A DNA stretch of 64,000 nt from Balaenoptera acutorostrata (GCF_949987535.1 NC_080079.1:57523000-57586999), one strand, 5' to 3'; numbered from the stretch's first letter, positions 1 to 10,689 are shown. Notes: a model not told the origin generated them from the sequence alone. Program-made: numbers and translations.

Positions 1-199
1 GTAAGGGGGCAGAAGAAATTTTGGATGATCATTTCCCTTTGAGATTGCTTTGAGGCCACTAGTCTGACCGCTTTAGGGGATAACATTGTAAATCTAATCT
101 GGGAGAAATCAGCCCAATTTTGCTAGCTCTGAAGTTGGAGGAAGGCGGCCATGAGCCAGAAATCCAAGGAATGGATTTCTGATCTACCAAGAATGGAAT

Positions 200-365
200 G
201 GGACACTGAAGTGGTAATGAGTTCCCCAGCACTGGAGGTATTTAAGCAGAAGCCAAGGGCCATCTGGCAGAGATGTTGACAGGAGATTCAAACATCAGGT
301 AAGAGCTGGACTAGTTAATTTCTGAGTTTTCTTCCAGCCCTGAAAATCTCAGATACTATTTTGTC
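200..365 (+). repeat. CR1/L3-like (or MIR3-like) ancient repeat fragment
   Basis: The run 'cactggaggtatttaagc' followed by 'ggactagttaatttctgag' matches the 3' region shared by CR1/L3-type LINEs and related old SINEs, as I recall the consensus. It is highly diverged, and the exact family is uncertain. Bases 1-200 and 365-555 hold nothing I recognise. Confidence 0.5.
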
Positions 366-559
366 TTTGTATTAGAATAGATTCAAGATGTTGCCTTTGG
401 GGGGAAAATAGTAATCAAAATGTAAATACCATGGGAATAATAGATTTGGCCTAATTATCAGCGATTACTCAGAGTTTGTCATTATTTCCGTACAATATAT
501 CCCAAAGTTCCGGAAAACAAATCAAAGAAAGTACCACGGGCCAATGCCATTAATAGAAG

Positions 560-860
560 CAAAACACTTCAAGATGAGAATTTAATTTACTGGGTGAGTT
601 CTTGAGGCACGTTTTTGTTGATGAATATTTATAAAAGTGGGTTAGGCTGGACTTGGTAAAGATTGCAAAAAATTTTAATGCTGTCCCCCTCATTAATTTA
701 CTTTTAATGAATGACTTGGTAAAGCGTAACCATTCGTACGTAATGATTTCATTAATGGCTATGGCATATGCAACCGTTTTTTCACACGTTTGAATGTCAC
801 TTGAATAAAATGATACCTTAAATTATACAGTATAATAAAGTATGTTTGTTGAAACATGAC
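560..860. promoter_or_regulatory. AT-rich candidate regulatory island A with paired homeodomain dyads
   Basis: This stretch has no recognisable repeat and many TAAT/ATTA cores. TCATTAA at 690-696 faces TTAATGA at 704-710. TAATGA at 741-746 faces TCATTA at 749-754. Such inverted TAAT pairs are typical of dimeric homeodomain binding sites. An enhancer role is inferred from composition; conservation was not tested. Confidence 0.4.
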
Positions 861-1550
861 AAGCTTCTGCCTCTTTGTACTCAGGCTCCAAGGACTCCTT
901 GCATTTGGAATGGCAACAGTTTAACGGAACTGGAGTGATGGATTTCTTCTTCCATATCTGAGGTTTCTCTCAAAACTAGACGCTGGGCTTCCGCCCTAAA
1001 AAAACCCTGTGCATGAAAACTTGGAGCCAGAGAGCGCAGTGAGTCCCTCATACCCCCGCAACACCACTCTCCTCGCCTCAGCCCCTAGGATTTGATTAAA
1101 ACCGCCCCTCGGAGCAGAGACTCAGCCAGACTATCCCGTAAAAAGAGGGCATCTGTGGGCAGGACCCAGCTAGGGGCGGTGCCAGGCCTGGGGAAGGGCC
1201 AGGAGAGGGGCGTGGCCAGGAGAGGGGCGTGGTCTGGTGGGTGGAGTCTTGGCTATTACTTGGTTGGGGAAGGAGCACAGGTGAGAGCTGACTTTCCAAA
1301 GTTGGTCAAAAGGGCTGCCAGGCCAACATACTTCCTCAAGCTTTGTTGAAGCCAGTTTAGGAGAACAGAGAGGCCTCGTCCTATTTAAAATGGGTACCCT
1401 TGATAATTTCCTAGCTTAGTCTTGTGTCTGTTTCCACAGAGTGCTGATCCAGTTTATAAGTATTTCATTTAGCTGTTTATTTCTTTAGGGCCGGGACCAT
1501 ACCACTGTGTTCACTATTGAATCCCCACCCCTAGAACATTAACAAGTGGT
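861..1550. other. Unique sequence with GC boxes; no gene seen
   Basis: No repeat is recognised here. Bases 1165-1240 carry three GC/CACCC-type boxes (one GGGGCGG, two GGGGCGTGG), the last two within a 17-bp tandem repeat. A splice-donor-like CAG|GTGAG lies at 1278-1285. This could be a weak promoter with a noncoding first exon, but there is no CpG island and no supporting coding frame. Confidence 0.3.
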
Positions 1551-1557
1551 CAGAAAA

Positions 1558-2379
1558 AAAAAATTTTTTTAACATCTTTACTGGAGTATAACTGCTTTAC
1601 AATGGTGTGTTAGTTTCTGCTGTGTAACAAAGTGAATCAGCTATATGTATACATATATCCCCATATCTCCTCTGTCTTGCGTCTCTCTCCCACCCTCCCT
1701 ATCCCACCCCTCTAGGTGGTCACAAAGCACCGAGCTGATCTCCCTGTGCTATGCGGCTGCTTCCCACTAGCTAGCTATTTTACATTTGGTAGTGTATGTA
1801 TGTCCATGCTACTCTCTCACTTCGTCCCAGCTTATCCTTCCCCTTCCCCGTGTCCTCAAGTCCATTCTCTACGTCTGCGTCTTTATTCCTGTCCTGTCCC
1901 TAGGTTTATCAGAACCTTTTTTTTTTTTTTAGATTCCATATATATGTGTTAGCATATCGTATTTGTTTTTCTCTTTCTGACTTACTTCATTCTGTATGAC
2001 AGACTCTAGGTCCATCCACCTCACTACAAATAACTCAATTTTGTTCCTTTTTAATGGCTGAGTAATATTCCATTGTATATATATGCCACATCTTCTTTAT
2101 CCATTCATCTGTTGATGGACACTTAGGTTGCTTCCGTGTCCTGGCTCTTGTAAATAGAGCTGCAATAAACACTGTGGTCCATGACTCTTTTTGAATTATG
2201 GTTTTCTCAGGGTATATGCCCAGGAGTGGGATTGCTGGCTCATACGGTAGTTCTATTTTTAGTTTTTTAAGGAAACTCCATACTGTCCTCCATAGTGGCT
2301 GTATCAATTTACATGCCCACCAACAGTGCAAGAGGGTTCCCTTTTCTCCACACCCTGTCCAGCATTTATTGTTTGTAGA
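1558..2379 (-). mobile_element. L1 LINE, 5'-truncated, antisense (ORF2 C-terminus plus 3' UTR)
   Basis: Read on the minus strand, this is the end of L1 ORF2 followed by a 3' UTR and A-run. The minus-strand frame at 2035-2331 reads through typical L1 reverse-transcriptase C-terminal text, including [33 protein letters not shown] and a final IKKEQN. The sequence is well preserved, so it is a fairly young artiodactyl-type L1. Likely 7-bp target duplications (cagaaaa) lie at 1551-1557 and 2380-2386. The copy is 5'-truncated and cannot move. Confidence 0.9.
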
Positions 2380-2394
2380 CAGAAAATATTTCTT

Positions 2395-2500
2395 GGCAGA
2401 GAGAGAGAGAGAGGAAGGGAAGGAAGAAGAGAGCAGAAGAGGGAAGAGGAAGGAAGTGGGGGGAAGGAGTGAACGAGGGGAAAGGAGGAAGAAAGGCTGA
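2395..2500 (+). repeat. Purine-rich (GA/GGAA)n tract
   Basis: About 100 bp of almost pure purine (gagagagag then ggaagg/gaagag units) directly follows the L1 5' junction. It is a polypurine/polypyrimidine tract of the kind that is often length-variable. Confidence 0.8.
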
Positions 2501-2749
2501 CTGAATTAGATTAGAAGCATAAAGCAAAGCAAGCCACTGGCCAAAAAAAGAAATGTTGAGATCAATGTCACGGGCTCTGTGGAGCAGCTGTTTCCCTTCC
2601 TGCCACCCTCCGCCACTCCCCAGCAGGGCACAGGCCCCCTCCCCAGGTCTCATCAGCCTTGCTACCCACGATTATTTATTCCCTCCTGTCATGAAAGTGG
2701 TCCCAGAAAGGAATAAGGTGTTTGGACAGCAATGAAAACAATACTCTTC

Positions 2750-2965
2750 TGCAGGTGTACCAAGGTATGTGGTTTTCAAAGTGTCTTCCTATCTTTGATC
2801 TCCTCAAATTCTTGCCAGTCCAGTCTATCTCACAGGCTGTTTCATTATTCCCATTTTTTCCAAAGAGAATGGTCTCCATGGAATTAAATGCTGGCTCAAG
2901 GTCACAGAGCCAGGAAATGGCTGAACTAAGAAGACTTCAACTCAGGTCCTGGATTATGTGGCTAA
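2750..2965 (-). repeat. MIR SINE, antisense, diverged
   Basis: It contains 'ctcaaggtcacagagccag' followed by 'caactcaggtcctgg', the minus-strand core and tRNA-proximal part of MIR. It is strongly diverged. Confidence 0.6.
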
Positions 2966-3164
2966 GCAGCTTTTAATGGTTCTCAGCAGTTTAATAAATT
3001 ACCTTTCCCAAGGGTGTTTGCATTTTAAAAGAGAACTAAAAAGAGAGGAAAATGTATAATCCAAATGAATGAACTGTGAATAGTAAAATGTCCTGTACAA
3101 AAGCATGTGTACAGGAAAGACTGACACTGGGGCCGGAGGGACGAGGTGGTCCCAGAAGATTCTC

Positions 3165-3372
3165 AACACACAGGCTTTCAGGGTCAAACAGATCTGGGTT
3201 CAAATCTCTTACATTCCATTCACTAACCCAGTGATCTGGAACGAGCAGTTTCCATTTTCTGAGTCTCTTTCCTAATCTGTGAAATGGGGATGATAATCCC
3301 ACCTCAAAAGGGTGATGTGAGACTGGCATGCATAGAAATTGGCACATAGTGGGAGGTCAGCAAAGATTGGCA
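3165..3372 (+). repeat. MIR SINE, sense
   Basis: 'agatctgggttcaaatc', 'tttcctaatctgtgaaatg' and 'ggcacatagtgggaggtca' occur in the order of the MIR consensus. The element is nearly full length. Bases 3373-3670 hold nothing recognised. Confidence 0.8.
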
Positions 3373-3669
3373 GCCTTACATGGAGGGTCAGAGGAATGGG
3401 ACCCATCCCAGTTGGCCTCCACAGGAATCAGCGTGCTGGGTGAAGCTGGTCCTCACCCCCCAGCTCCACAGGGGAAGGGGAAGGGAAGATAGGAGATGAC
3501 GAGCCCAGGGCTGCTACTCCAGGGCCATCTCTGTGCCCAGTCCTGGGCTAGACACACTAACCCTCATGCTAATTGCCCAGCCGTTAGGATCAAGCCGGGA
3601 TAGGAAGGGCTGGGGTACCTACAGCTATGCTGCAGCCCTCATCTCTTCTGAATCCTCCCCCACCTCCTC

Positions 3670-3895
3670 GGAGAAGATTTATGGAAAGATTAAGGGGCCT
3701 TTTTTTTCAATATCTATTAATATTCATGGCAGTCTTCACAGCCATCTGCTTTTAACGATTTTGTTTGCAAAGACCTGAGATTAAAATATGGCCTGCTAGT
3801 GCTCTGAAGCATCTGAACTGAAGGCGATAAAACAAAGGCCTTTTCAGGAGCTCCGATCTGGCCTGTCACTCTACCTGCAGCAGGGGAGACTAATG
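3670..3895. promoter_or_regulatory. AT-rich candidate regulatory island B
   Basis: This is repeat-free AT-rich sequence with 'atctattaatattcatg' near 3712, the SOX/TCF-like ACAAAGG at 3832-3838 and several CATCTG E-boxes. It ends abruptly at a G-rich block (3902-3926). An enhancer role is inferred from composition. Confidence 0.4.
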
Positions 3896-3901
3896 ACTAG
3901 T

Positions 3902-3926
3902 GGGTGGGAGGGGCGGCGGAGGGGGG
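3902..3926 (+). other. G-quadruplex motif
   Basis: Runs GGG, GGG, GGGG and GGGGGG are separated by loops of 1, 1 and 7 bases, which fits the G3+N1-7 quadruplex rule. It directly flanks island B. Confidence 0.6.
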
Positions 3927-6130
3927 CGCCCAGACCTGGCTGAGATTAGATCCAGGGCCAGTGCTCCCCCTCAGGCCTGGCAGTGTTCACTGCGGGGGAG
4001 TGAACAGCCCCAGCTCCCTCCCCACCACCTTGCACAGGGCCCTGGGGATGAGGGGGCTTAGCTAGGGCAGGAGGAAGATGATGGCTAGAACATCCAGGAG
4101 ACTCAGGGCTTTGAGGACTCCCAAACCCTGGGATCAGCAACCTGGAGAGGGGGCTGTCCACACTGGAAATGTCCAGGGGTACAGAGAGGGCAGGGGGAGC
4201 CCCTCGCTGTGATGCTGTGTCCCAGACCCATCAGTGTCACACCACACCTCCTCTATACGTCAGTGCAACACAATCCAAAGCCTGTGCCTCTGTCCAGACT
4301 TCAAAGTCAGTCACTTCAATCTAGCTCTGTCTTGGGTGGATCCCGATTTGCCCACCAACATCTTGGGATTCCCGTGGCCAAGCTGGTGTCCTTCTCTTTG
4401 CCTCCTCCTGAAGAGGAGTTTCAGTAAGCTGTTAGGAGGTGGCCTGGGGACAAGGGAGGGACCAGCAGTGGCACTCGGGCCAGCATGTGTGACAGTGCAG
4501 ATTGTGCCCTGCACAACTCCAGGGGGCACCCTTCCTAGCCTCTGCAATGGTCCTGAATAGGCCTCCAGGACCCCACCCCGAGCAACGCCAGGGCTTTCTG
4601 CTTTATGCTTTATATGTCGAAGCTCCACGCAGGGCTCATTTGACTGAAGGCTCCTGCTGCTTAGGAATGTTTGAAAACCAGCAGAATTCAAGTCACCTCT
4701 CTCATTAGACAGGCGCCTCTCCCCTCTGGCTCCTTCGATTCTAGGTTCCACGCTTCCAAAACATCCCCAGCGGGGCAAAGCCCAGTTCCTGGGCAGAGAG
4801 GTAGACAGACATGGTAGGTTTCCATGTGCCTGCCCAGCCCCTCCCCATGCCAACAGGGTCACCTCCTAGTCTAACCATCAACCTTCCTGTCCCAGGCTCC
4901 CACCCTCCGGATGTGGAAAGTCACCGTCTTTGTCCATCCACCTGCCTCTGTGAGCCAAGACCTGACCCACGAGTGCCAGGAAACAGCCCCTGCTTCTCCT
5001 CACTGGAGAGGACCTCCCCCAGGGACCGCATCAGGCCTAAGGGAACAGGTTCTGTTTTCCATCTCACAAGTCTGGGAAGTCCTCCTTGCATTCCCACTCC
5101 TGGCCAGCCTGCTTATGATTCTAGAGCAGGACGGCCTTCCTAAAACACCGCGGATTCCACCTGCCCTGGGCCCCCTCCCCGTGGCCTTCCGACAGGAGTA
5201 CTGCCTTCCCCAGCCCTCAAGGCCCGAGCAACGGAGAGGCGGCTGCCAGCCATGCCCCCTCCTCTGAGCCCTGCTCGGCACCACAGTCCTGTGAGGGCTG
5301 GGACCCCACCGCTTAGTCAGACCCTATTAGACCAGGCAGGCCCCATCAGGCTCTCTCCCCAGAGAACCCAGGGCTGGGGCCAGAGAGCTCTGGGCGCTTG
5401 GTCCAGGTGGCGGCAAGCTGAGGTGGGTGCCACTTCCAGCATCAGGAAGGAGGGAGAGCAACCCAGAGGTGACAGGTGGGACTCGTCCAGAGCAATCCAG
5501 AGGTGAGCCTTAGCGCAAGACTGGCCAGTGCCGCAAGACGGCCCACTGCCCCTCCCTCCCTGGGGCCCCGAAGACAACCCATGGAGCCTTCCTGGACCTC
5601 CCTGCCTCCAATGAGGCCACTTGGGATGTGTCTCTGTTCCTTGACGCTAAAGAAAACCAAGATGGAGGCCTCCAAATATCTGCTCCAGGTCCCCCATTTC
5701 TCTGTGACAGTGACACCCATCCCCAGCCCACCCTAAGCCTCCTCTTGGGCTCTGGCTGTGCCCCCTGCCTGGAACACCTACCGTCCCTGCCCCCAAAGGC
5801 CCAGCCAGTCCTCACACACTGCCCCCTCCCCATACAGAATGCCACCTCCGCCTTGCCTGGTGCTTGGAGACCCCAGCATCTCTTCTGAGACAATCTCTGT
5901 ACTCCAGGGCCCCCTACTCTCCTTGGAGGGCCAGGGTCAGGAGCGAGCAGGATGCCGACTTCCTGGTCTGTCTTCTGACTCAGGTTTAAATACCCTGAGG
6001 CTCCTGGCACTGGGTTTGGCACTCAGTAGACTTTCCTCCGAAAACATTTCCTCTTTTTGCCTTGAAATGAGTCTGTGGGCATCTCTCTAGTGCACGAAGT
6101 GTTGGTTTACCCTCGAGAAGATCCTAGAAT
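3927..6130. other. GC-rich unique sequence, no gene recognised
   Basis: About 2.2 kb of GC-rich, pyrimidine-biased sequence. Open frames of up to 183 codons (minus strand 4311-4862 and 5510-6022) overlap frames on the other strand and resemble no protein family. Bases 5750-6030 show weak similarity to an L2 3' end ('cccctgcctggaacacc'). Confidence 0.4.
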
Positions 6131-6134
6131 AATA

Positions 6135-6240
6135 TCACTAGACAGACCCTTGGAGAATATGTTCAGCTCTCCCATTTTACAGCTGGAGAGACTAAGGCCA
6201 GAACCAGATGCCAGGTCTCCCGACCGCACCTGCCTAGGGC
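6135..6240 (-). repeat. MIR fragment, antisense
   Basis: 'cccattttacagctggagag' is the diagnostic antisense core of MIR. The remainder is diverged. Confidence 0.5.
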
Positions 6241-6397
6241 CATGACCAGCCCAGCCCTCTGCCTCCAAGGCGCCCCCTCAGGATCACACAGGAGCACACA
6301 TCACAGAGCAAAGCCCTTGGAGGTTTATTTTGGCAGTTTCTGCCATTAGTCACATCTCTGCCAACCCACTGCCAGGTAATTAAGGAGTAAAGAGCCA

Positions 6398-6440
6398 CTG
6401 CAAAAAAAAATTAAAATTAAAAAAAAAAAAGAGCCACTGC
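6398..6440 (+). repeat. A-rich tract with a 40-bp duplicated phrase
   Basis: 'agagccactgca' occurs at about 6390 and again at about 6430, separated by an (A)n TTAAAATT (A)n spacer. This is a small slippage-type duplication. Confidence 0.6.
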
Positions 6441-6506
6441 AGAGAAATGAAATTGGACTTAAAAATATCCATTTACATATTCGGTTTGGGAGACAAGAGT
6501 AAAAGA

Positions 6507-6508
<2 letters not shown>

Positions 6509-6542
<34 letters not shown>
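6509..6542 (+). repeat. (GT)17 microsatellite
   Basis: A perfect dinucleotide run of 34 bp, followed by imperfect GT-rich sequence to about 6635. It is probably polymorphic in length. Confidence 0.95.
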
Positions 6543-6544
<2 letters not shown>

Positions 6545-6849
6545 CTAAGCATGTGTGCAGGTGTGTTCACGCGTGACTGTGTATGAGTGAGTGTGAGTGT
6601 GAGTGTGTCGTGTGTGTGGGAGCGCATGTGTGGTGGGAGACCAGCCTCCTCTCTGGTTCCCCTGCCCTCAGGCCCACGCAGGCCGGCCCACCCTGCACCC
6701 TGCTTGTCCCTGGCCTTCCTCTCTTCTGATGACATGACTCAGCTGCAGCCTCAGCTTCTACAGGGAAACCCACCCCTGAGAATGAAACACAGGGTCTGTC
6801 ACCATCAGGACCTGTCTACCTTTCCAGAATCTTCTCCCACCCAAGCCTC

Positions 6850-7060
6850 ACACTAAACATGCAGCATCCAATCACACCAAACATGCAGCATTCATGGGAT
6901 GCGCATGCCCACCGTGCCTCTAAACCTGTTCCCATGCTGTCTTCTCTGCCTGGGATGCGTTCTCCCTCTTTTCGTCCAACCTTCAAGGCCCCAACCTCAA
7001 ATATCACCTCCTCCATGAAGCCTCCCCTAAATGCCAGGCCACTTCCCTGCAGGTAGAGTC
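6850..7060 (+). repeat. L2 LINE 3' region, sense
   Basis: 'tctgcctgggatgcgttctc' followed by 'cctccatgaagcctcccct' follows the L2 3' consensus (TGCCTGGAAC... GAGGCCTTCCC). Diverged. Confidence 0.6.
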
Positions 7061-7084
7061 AACCGCTCTGCCTGACCCTAAATG

Positions 7085-7300
7085 ACAGCTAGCATTTGGG
7101 CAACACTTTACCTGTATTACTGCATTCCGTCCTCACAGGGCCCTGAACAAGACGTCCTATTCTCATCCCCAGTTTACAGGTAAGGACACTGCAGCACATA
7201 GAGGTTGAATGACTTGCCCGAGGTCACACAGCTATAACACAAGAGTGCCAGGATTCAAACCAGCCAGTCTGGCCCCAGAGCCTGAGCTCTTACGCCCTCC
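7085..7300 (-). repeat. MIR SINE, antisense
   Basis: 'cccagtttacaggtaaggac', then 'cccgaggtcacacagctata', then 'ggattcaaaccagccag' follow antisense MIR order with good preservation. Confidence 0.8.
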
Positions 7301-7515
7301 AGCACACTGTCCCCACACACCCACATCACACGGGACATCAGTGCAGTGCGACATGAGCACAAGCAGAAGACGGGCTATGGTCCACCCACCTGTCTTCCCT
7401 GCTACCCTGCGCAGAACCTCTTGCATGCCTGTTTCCCAGCACCCGGCACAGAGCCTGGCGCAAGGTGGGGTGTGGAAGGCTTCTGAACAATCAAATGAAA
7501 GAAGGAATACTCACC

Positions 7516-7547
<32 letters not shown>
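7516..7547 (+). repeat. (GT)n with GC interruption, then a GT-rich region
   Basis: A GT run ending in gcgcgcgtgtg. GT-rich degenerate sequence continues to about 7800. No gene is seen between 7300 and 7860. Confidence 0.85.
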
Positions 7548-7859
7548 AGAGGTATACAAGAGGGTGTGCGTGGGTGGGAGCCTGTGAAAGAATGTGAATG
7601 TGAGGCTACGAATGGGGCTGAGTTTGAGGGGTGCGTCATGGGCACTGAGTGTGAACATACGTGATGATGCTATGGGGTGACGTGTGGAGTGTGTGCTGTG
7701 TGTGAGTGTGTATGAGGGTAGAGGGGATGGGGTGCTTGTGTGGGGGGGGCTTTGTGAGGCGGGTCATGAGAGTGGCATGGACAGTGCGGGTGGCATGTGA
7801 AGGGGTCTGTGCACAGGGCATCCTCAGACACCCTTGGGAGCCCTCACGGACGGCTAGAG

Positions 7860-8125
7860 GCCCATCTCGGCTGCATGAATAGTTAAAGCCCTTAAACTGT
7901 GCCGCTTCATCACTGCTATTTTTACAAAGTTGTCACAGAGAAATATCATTTTTCTTCCTCCTTTATTTCATTTTCTTTGGGATATAGTAATTAACAAAAG
8001 CCGTTAAATGCCAGCAAAACTGTTTCTTTTGAAGTTTCTACATGGCTGTCACCCGGGAGATAAAGGCAGATTATTCAATCTTGACATTATAATTGTGGAT
8101 GCCAGATAAAAGCCTGGATTAGACA
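7860..8125. promoter_or_regulatory. AT-rich candidate regulatory island C
   Basis: Repeat-free AT-rich sequence with 'agtaattaacaaaag', 'gacattataattgtgg' and a K50-type homeodomain site GGATTA at 8116-8121, as used by OTX/PITX factors. It stops at a G-rich block. An enhancer role is inferred from composition. Confidence 0.42.
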
Positions 8126-8161
8126 CTTCACAGCCCCACTCGGAGGGGAGGGGGAGATCAC

Positions 8162-8176
8162 GGGAGGGCGGGAGGG
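8162..8176 (+). other. Short-loop G-quadruplex motif
   Basis: GGGAGGGCGGGAGGG has four GGG runs with three single-base loops, the loop arrangement known to give the most stable quadruplexes. Further G-runs continue to 8210. Confidence 0.75.
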
Positions 8177-8210
8177 CCGGCGGGAGGGGCGCCCCCAGCA
8201 GGGGGAGGGG

Positions 8211-8960
8211 ACAGCTCGCCACGTGGTTGGCTTCTTTTCATTTTGAGTTGGACAGTCCCCAAGTCACACAATGTTAGGTGGGAAGGAAGCATATTCCACA
8301 CCAAGGTGCAGCAATCCAGAAGTCAGGGGCTAAGCTCCTGAGCCTGGCAGCTCTCCCTCCCGGGGCTCCCCGGGGTAGCCCGCCCCACTTGCCTGGCAGG
8401 ATGCTTCTCACCTGCCATCCTGGGTGCCCAGCTCCTCGAAGGCGGGGCTGGGTCTTCTCAGTGAGGCTGTCTCCAGCCCTGGCACTGAGGGTGGCACATG
8501 GTAGGCATGGGATGTGCACCTCCTGCTGGAAGGAGCCCCGGGTTCTAGTCCTGACTCACACTCTCGCCCTTTGGCCTGGATTTTGGAGAAGGCAGGAGAG
8601 GCAAGTGTGTGAGAAAGTCATCTGCCTGCTCCAAGCCCACCCGAGGCCCTCGCAGGCCAACCTAGAGCAGTGCCACCTGTTGCCAGGAGGGGGCGCCAAC
8701 CAGGGAGAGGTTGGGCAGGGCAGAGCCAGAGGAGGCCCCCGCATGGAGAGGGAGAGGCCGGCTTTTTAGTGGAGGCGGAAGGGCCAGAAGCCAGATGCCC
8801 CGGAGACTTTGCTCACTCTTAAGACTGGAAGCTTCTAAAGTGCAGGGACCAGTATTGTCTGGTTTCTCGGGTCAATCCTGAACCAAGTAATGACCTTGAA
8901 ATTCAGCTTATCCAAACTGGGGCTCCCCATACTCCCTCCAGCCCACAGACGAGCCTTCAC
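8211..8960. other. Mostly unique GC-rich sequence with weak L2 remnants
   Basis: L2-like text occurs at 8400-8520 ('ggcacatggtaggcatgg') and 8815-8880 ('gaagcttctaaagtgcagg'). The 163-codon open frame at 8278-8769 is not supported as a gene: it resembles no family and overlaps the L2-like text. Confidence 0.35.
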
Positions 8961-8971
8961 TGTGTTAAATC

Positions 8972-9003
8972 ATGATAATGATAATAATAATAATAATATA
9001 ATT
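8972..9003 (+). repeat. (TAA)n / (GATAAT)n microsatellite
   Basis: 'gataatgataataataataa' is an imperfect AAT trinucleotide repeat. Confidence 0.9.
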
Positions 9004-9007
9004 TTTA

Positions 9008-9460
9008 ACTGTTTCAGTCAGGGTCCAGCCAAGAACCAATCAACCACTCTAGGTATTTAAAGCAGAGGGAACTTAACTCAAGGACCGGTTACACAGGAGA
9101 TGAAAGATGAATAAGACAACCCAGAGATTAGCAGCAGCTCTGGAGGAAGGCAGGAGGTAGGGTAACCAGGGCCCAGGGGCCACGATGACCTGGCCGACCT
9201 GGAACCCCGGTAGGTCACAGAGACATGAGCATTGCCAGAGATGGTGCCTGAGGCAGAGAGATGGGGGAGACACCCTGGCTTCTCCTACCTCCCACCCTCT
9301 CACCTTCCCATCTCCAACCAGAGCCTCTCACTGACTCCACGCAACCCACCCAGGAGCCTGAAGGGGCCAGTCCCCCAGGATACAGAGCAGAACAGGAGAA
9401 TGGCGAGGAGGGGACCTGAGGGCAAATTAACCAATGGCTGGCACCCTTGCCAACATTTTT
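9008..9460 (+). repeat. Unclassified old interspersed repeat, copy 1
   Basis: 'gtcagggtccagccaag', 'aggtatttaaagcagagg' and 'gatacagagcagaacagg' recur in similar order at other loci in this window (18725, parts of 53565 and 61240) and resemble a common mammalian repeat I cannot name. LTR-like origin is possible. Confidence 0.45.
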
Positions 9461-9669
9461 AAATCTTGAGCTGGATTTCCAGCGTCTCGTGAAAAAGAGC
9501 AACATCAGGTCTGTGTTCCCAAGTTCCCAGATGCAGCAAACATCTGGGGGGGATAGAGGCTGTCCCCTTCAGAAGGAGCATCCTCTTCTCCAGTCTTTCA
9601 CAAATTCCATCAGCCCTGCCTTATTTGTTCATGGCACCTGGAGGTACTTCACTGCGCAACTCCTGTTCT

Positions 9670-9790
9670 AAATCAATGTTCCCATTGTGCAGAGAGAGAA
9701 ACTGAGGCCCAACCAAGGAGAAGTGATTTACCCGTGGTTACACGATGGAACAAGAACAGAGGCAAGACCAGAACTGAGACACCCTGGATT
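9670..9790 (-). repeat. MIR fragment, antisense
   Basis: 'gagaaactgaggcccaacc' followed by 'cccgtggttacacgatgg' matches the antisense MIR core. Bases 9790-10255 hold nothing recognised. Confidence 0.7.
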
Positions 9791-10254
9791 ATATTTCCTA
9801 CGTGCTGAATTGATTAGCAAAGAGCGGAAAGCATTTGCGAAGTAACCGTGTCTGTCAGTGGGGAAACGAGTGGCATCTACTGGACCAGCACTGGCAAAAC
9901 AGCAGCGTAGCTGCTCGTGGTCCCCTGGTCAGTGAGCCTTGTCAGGAGGACGGCAGGAGAAATGCCAGCAGGGATGACCAGGACAGGACCCGGGCGGCAG
10001 AGGCTGTTCTGAGCCTGGCGCTGCCACTCAACTGCTGTATGACCATAGCAAAGTCGCTCTCGGCACTCTAAATGCAAGGAGGAAGGACCAGACGCCCTCC
10101 CGGAGCCTTCCCCACTCCACCAGGCCGGGACTCGATTTCCTGAGCAGAGACGGGAGGAAACCATCCTGCTAGAGAAGCCAGCCAACTGCATGAGGGTCCT
10201 TAAAAAGGAAGGTCGAGGGGAGACACTGGGAAACATAAATCTGCTGGCACGGCT

Positions 10255-10510
10255 CTCTCAGAAAGGGTTTTAATTAATTGTTTTTATACGACATAAGAGC
10301 AACTCATTACCGAACAGCTTTGATTTGTGACACCTGCATTATAGATGATTTTTAAATTAACATTTCCCCAATAAAAGGTGTCAGTAGAGAGCTGAGGGCA
10401 CCCAGAGAAGTATAAAAGGATAATAATATGAAAATACAAATAAACACCAGTCCAGCCTAACAAAGGGGGCTGCTTAATCAATTTTACAATTAATTAAGGC
10501 TGCCTGGGGT
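10255..10510. promoter_or_regulatory. AT-rich candidate regulatory island D
   Basis: Repeat-free. It is bracketed by AATTAATT-type cores at 10270-10279 and 10488-10497. TGACACCT at 10328-10335 faces AGGTGTCA at 10376-10383, a perfect 8-bp inverted repeat close to the T-box half-site. An enhancer role is inferred. Confidence 0.45.
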
Positions 10511-10689
10511 AGCTGGGGCCCTGGAGGCAACTGGAGGTACTGGGTTGAGGTTCAGGCATCGAAAGCTAGGAAGAGGGGAAGTGTCTGAGGCTTAAGAGAG
10601 AGAGACACAAGGAAAATGAAAGATGCTGCCAGGCTTCCCCTTAAGGGGAGAGAAATACTCCTCCTGAGTATTCTTTCTCCCTTTGTTCT

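Noticed and set aside
2035..2331. Protein-like frame with real homology
   Set aside because: It is the C-terminus of L1 ORF2 in a 5'-truncated element, so part of a transposon remnant and not a host gene.
4311..4862. 183-codon minus-strand open frame
   Set aside because: GC-rich sequence opens several overlapping frames on both strands here. No domain, no homology I recognise and no promoter context.
5510..6022. 170-codon minus-strand open frame
   Set aside because: Overlaps equally long plus-strand frames and weak L2-like sequence; composition reads as chance.
8278..8769. 163-codon plus-strand open frame
   Set aside because: Overlaps L2-like fragments and has no recognisable motif.
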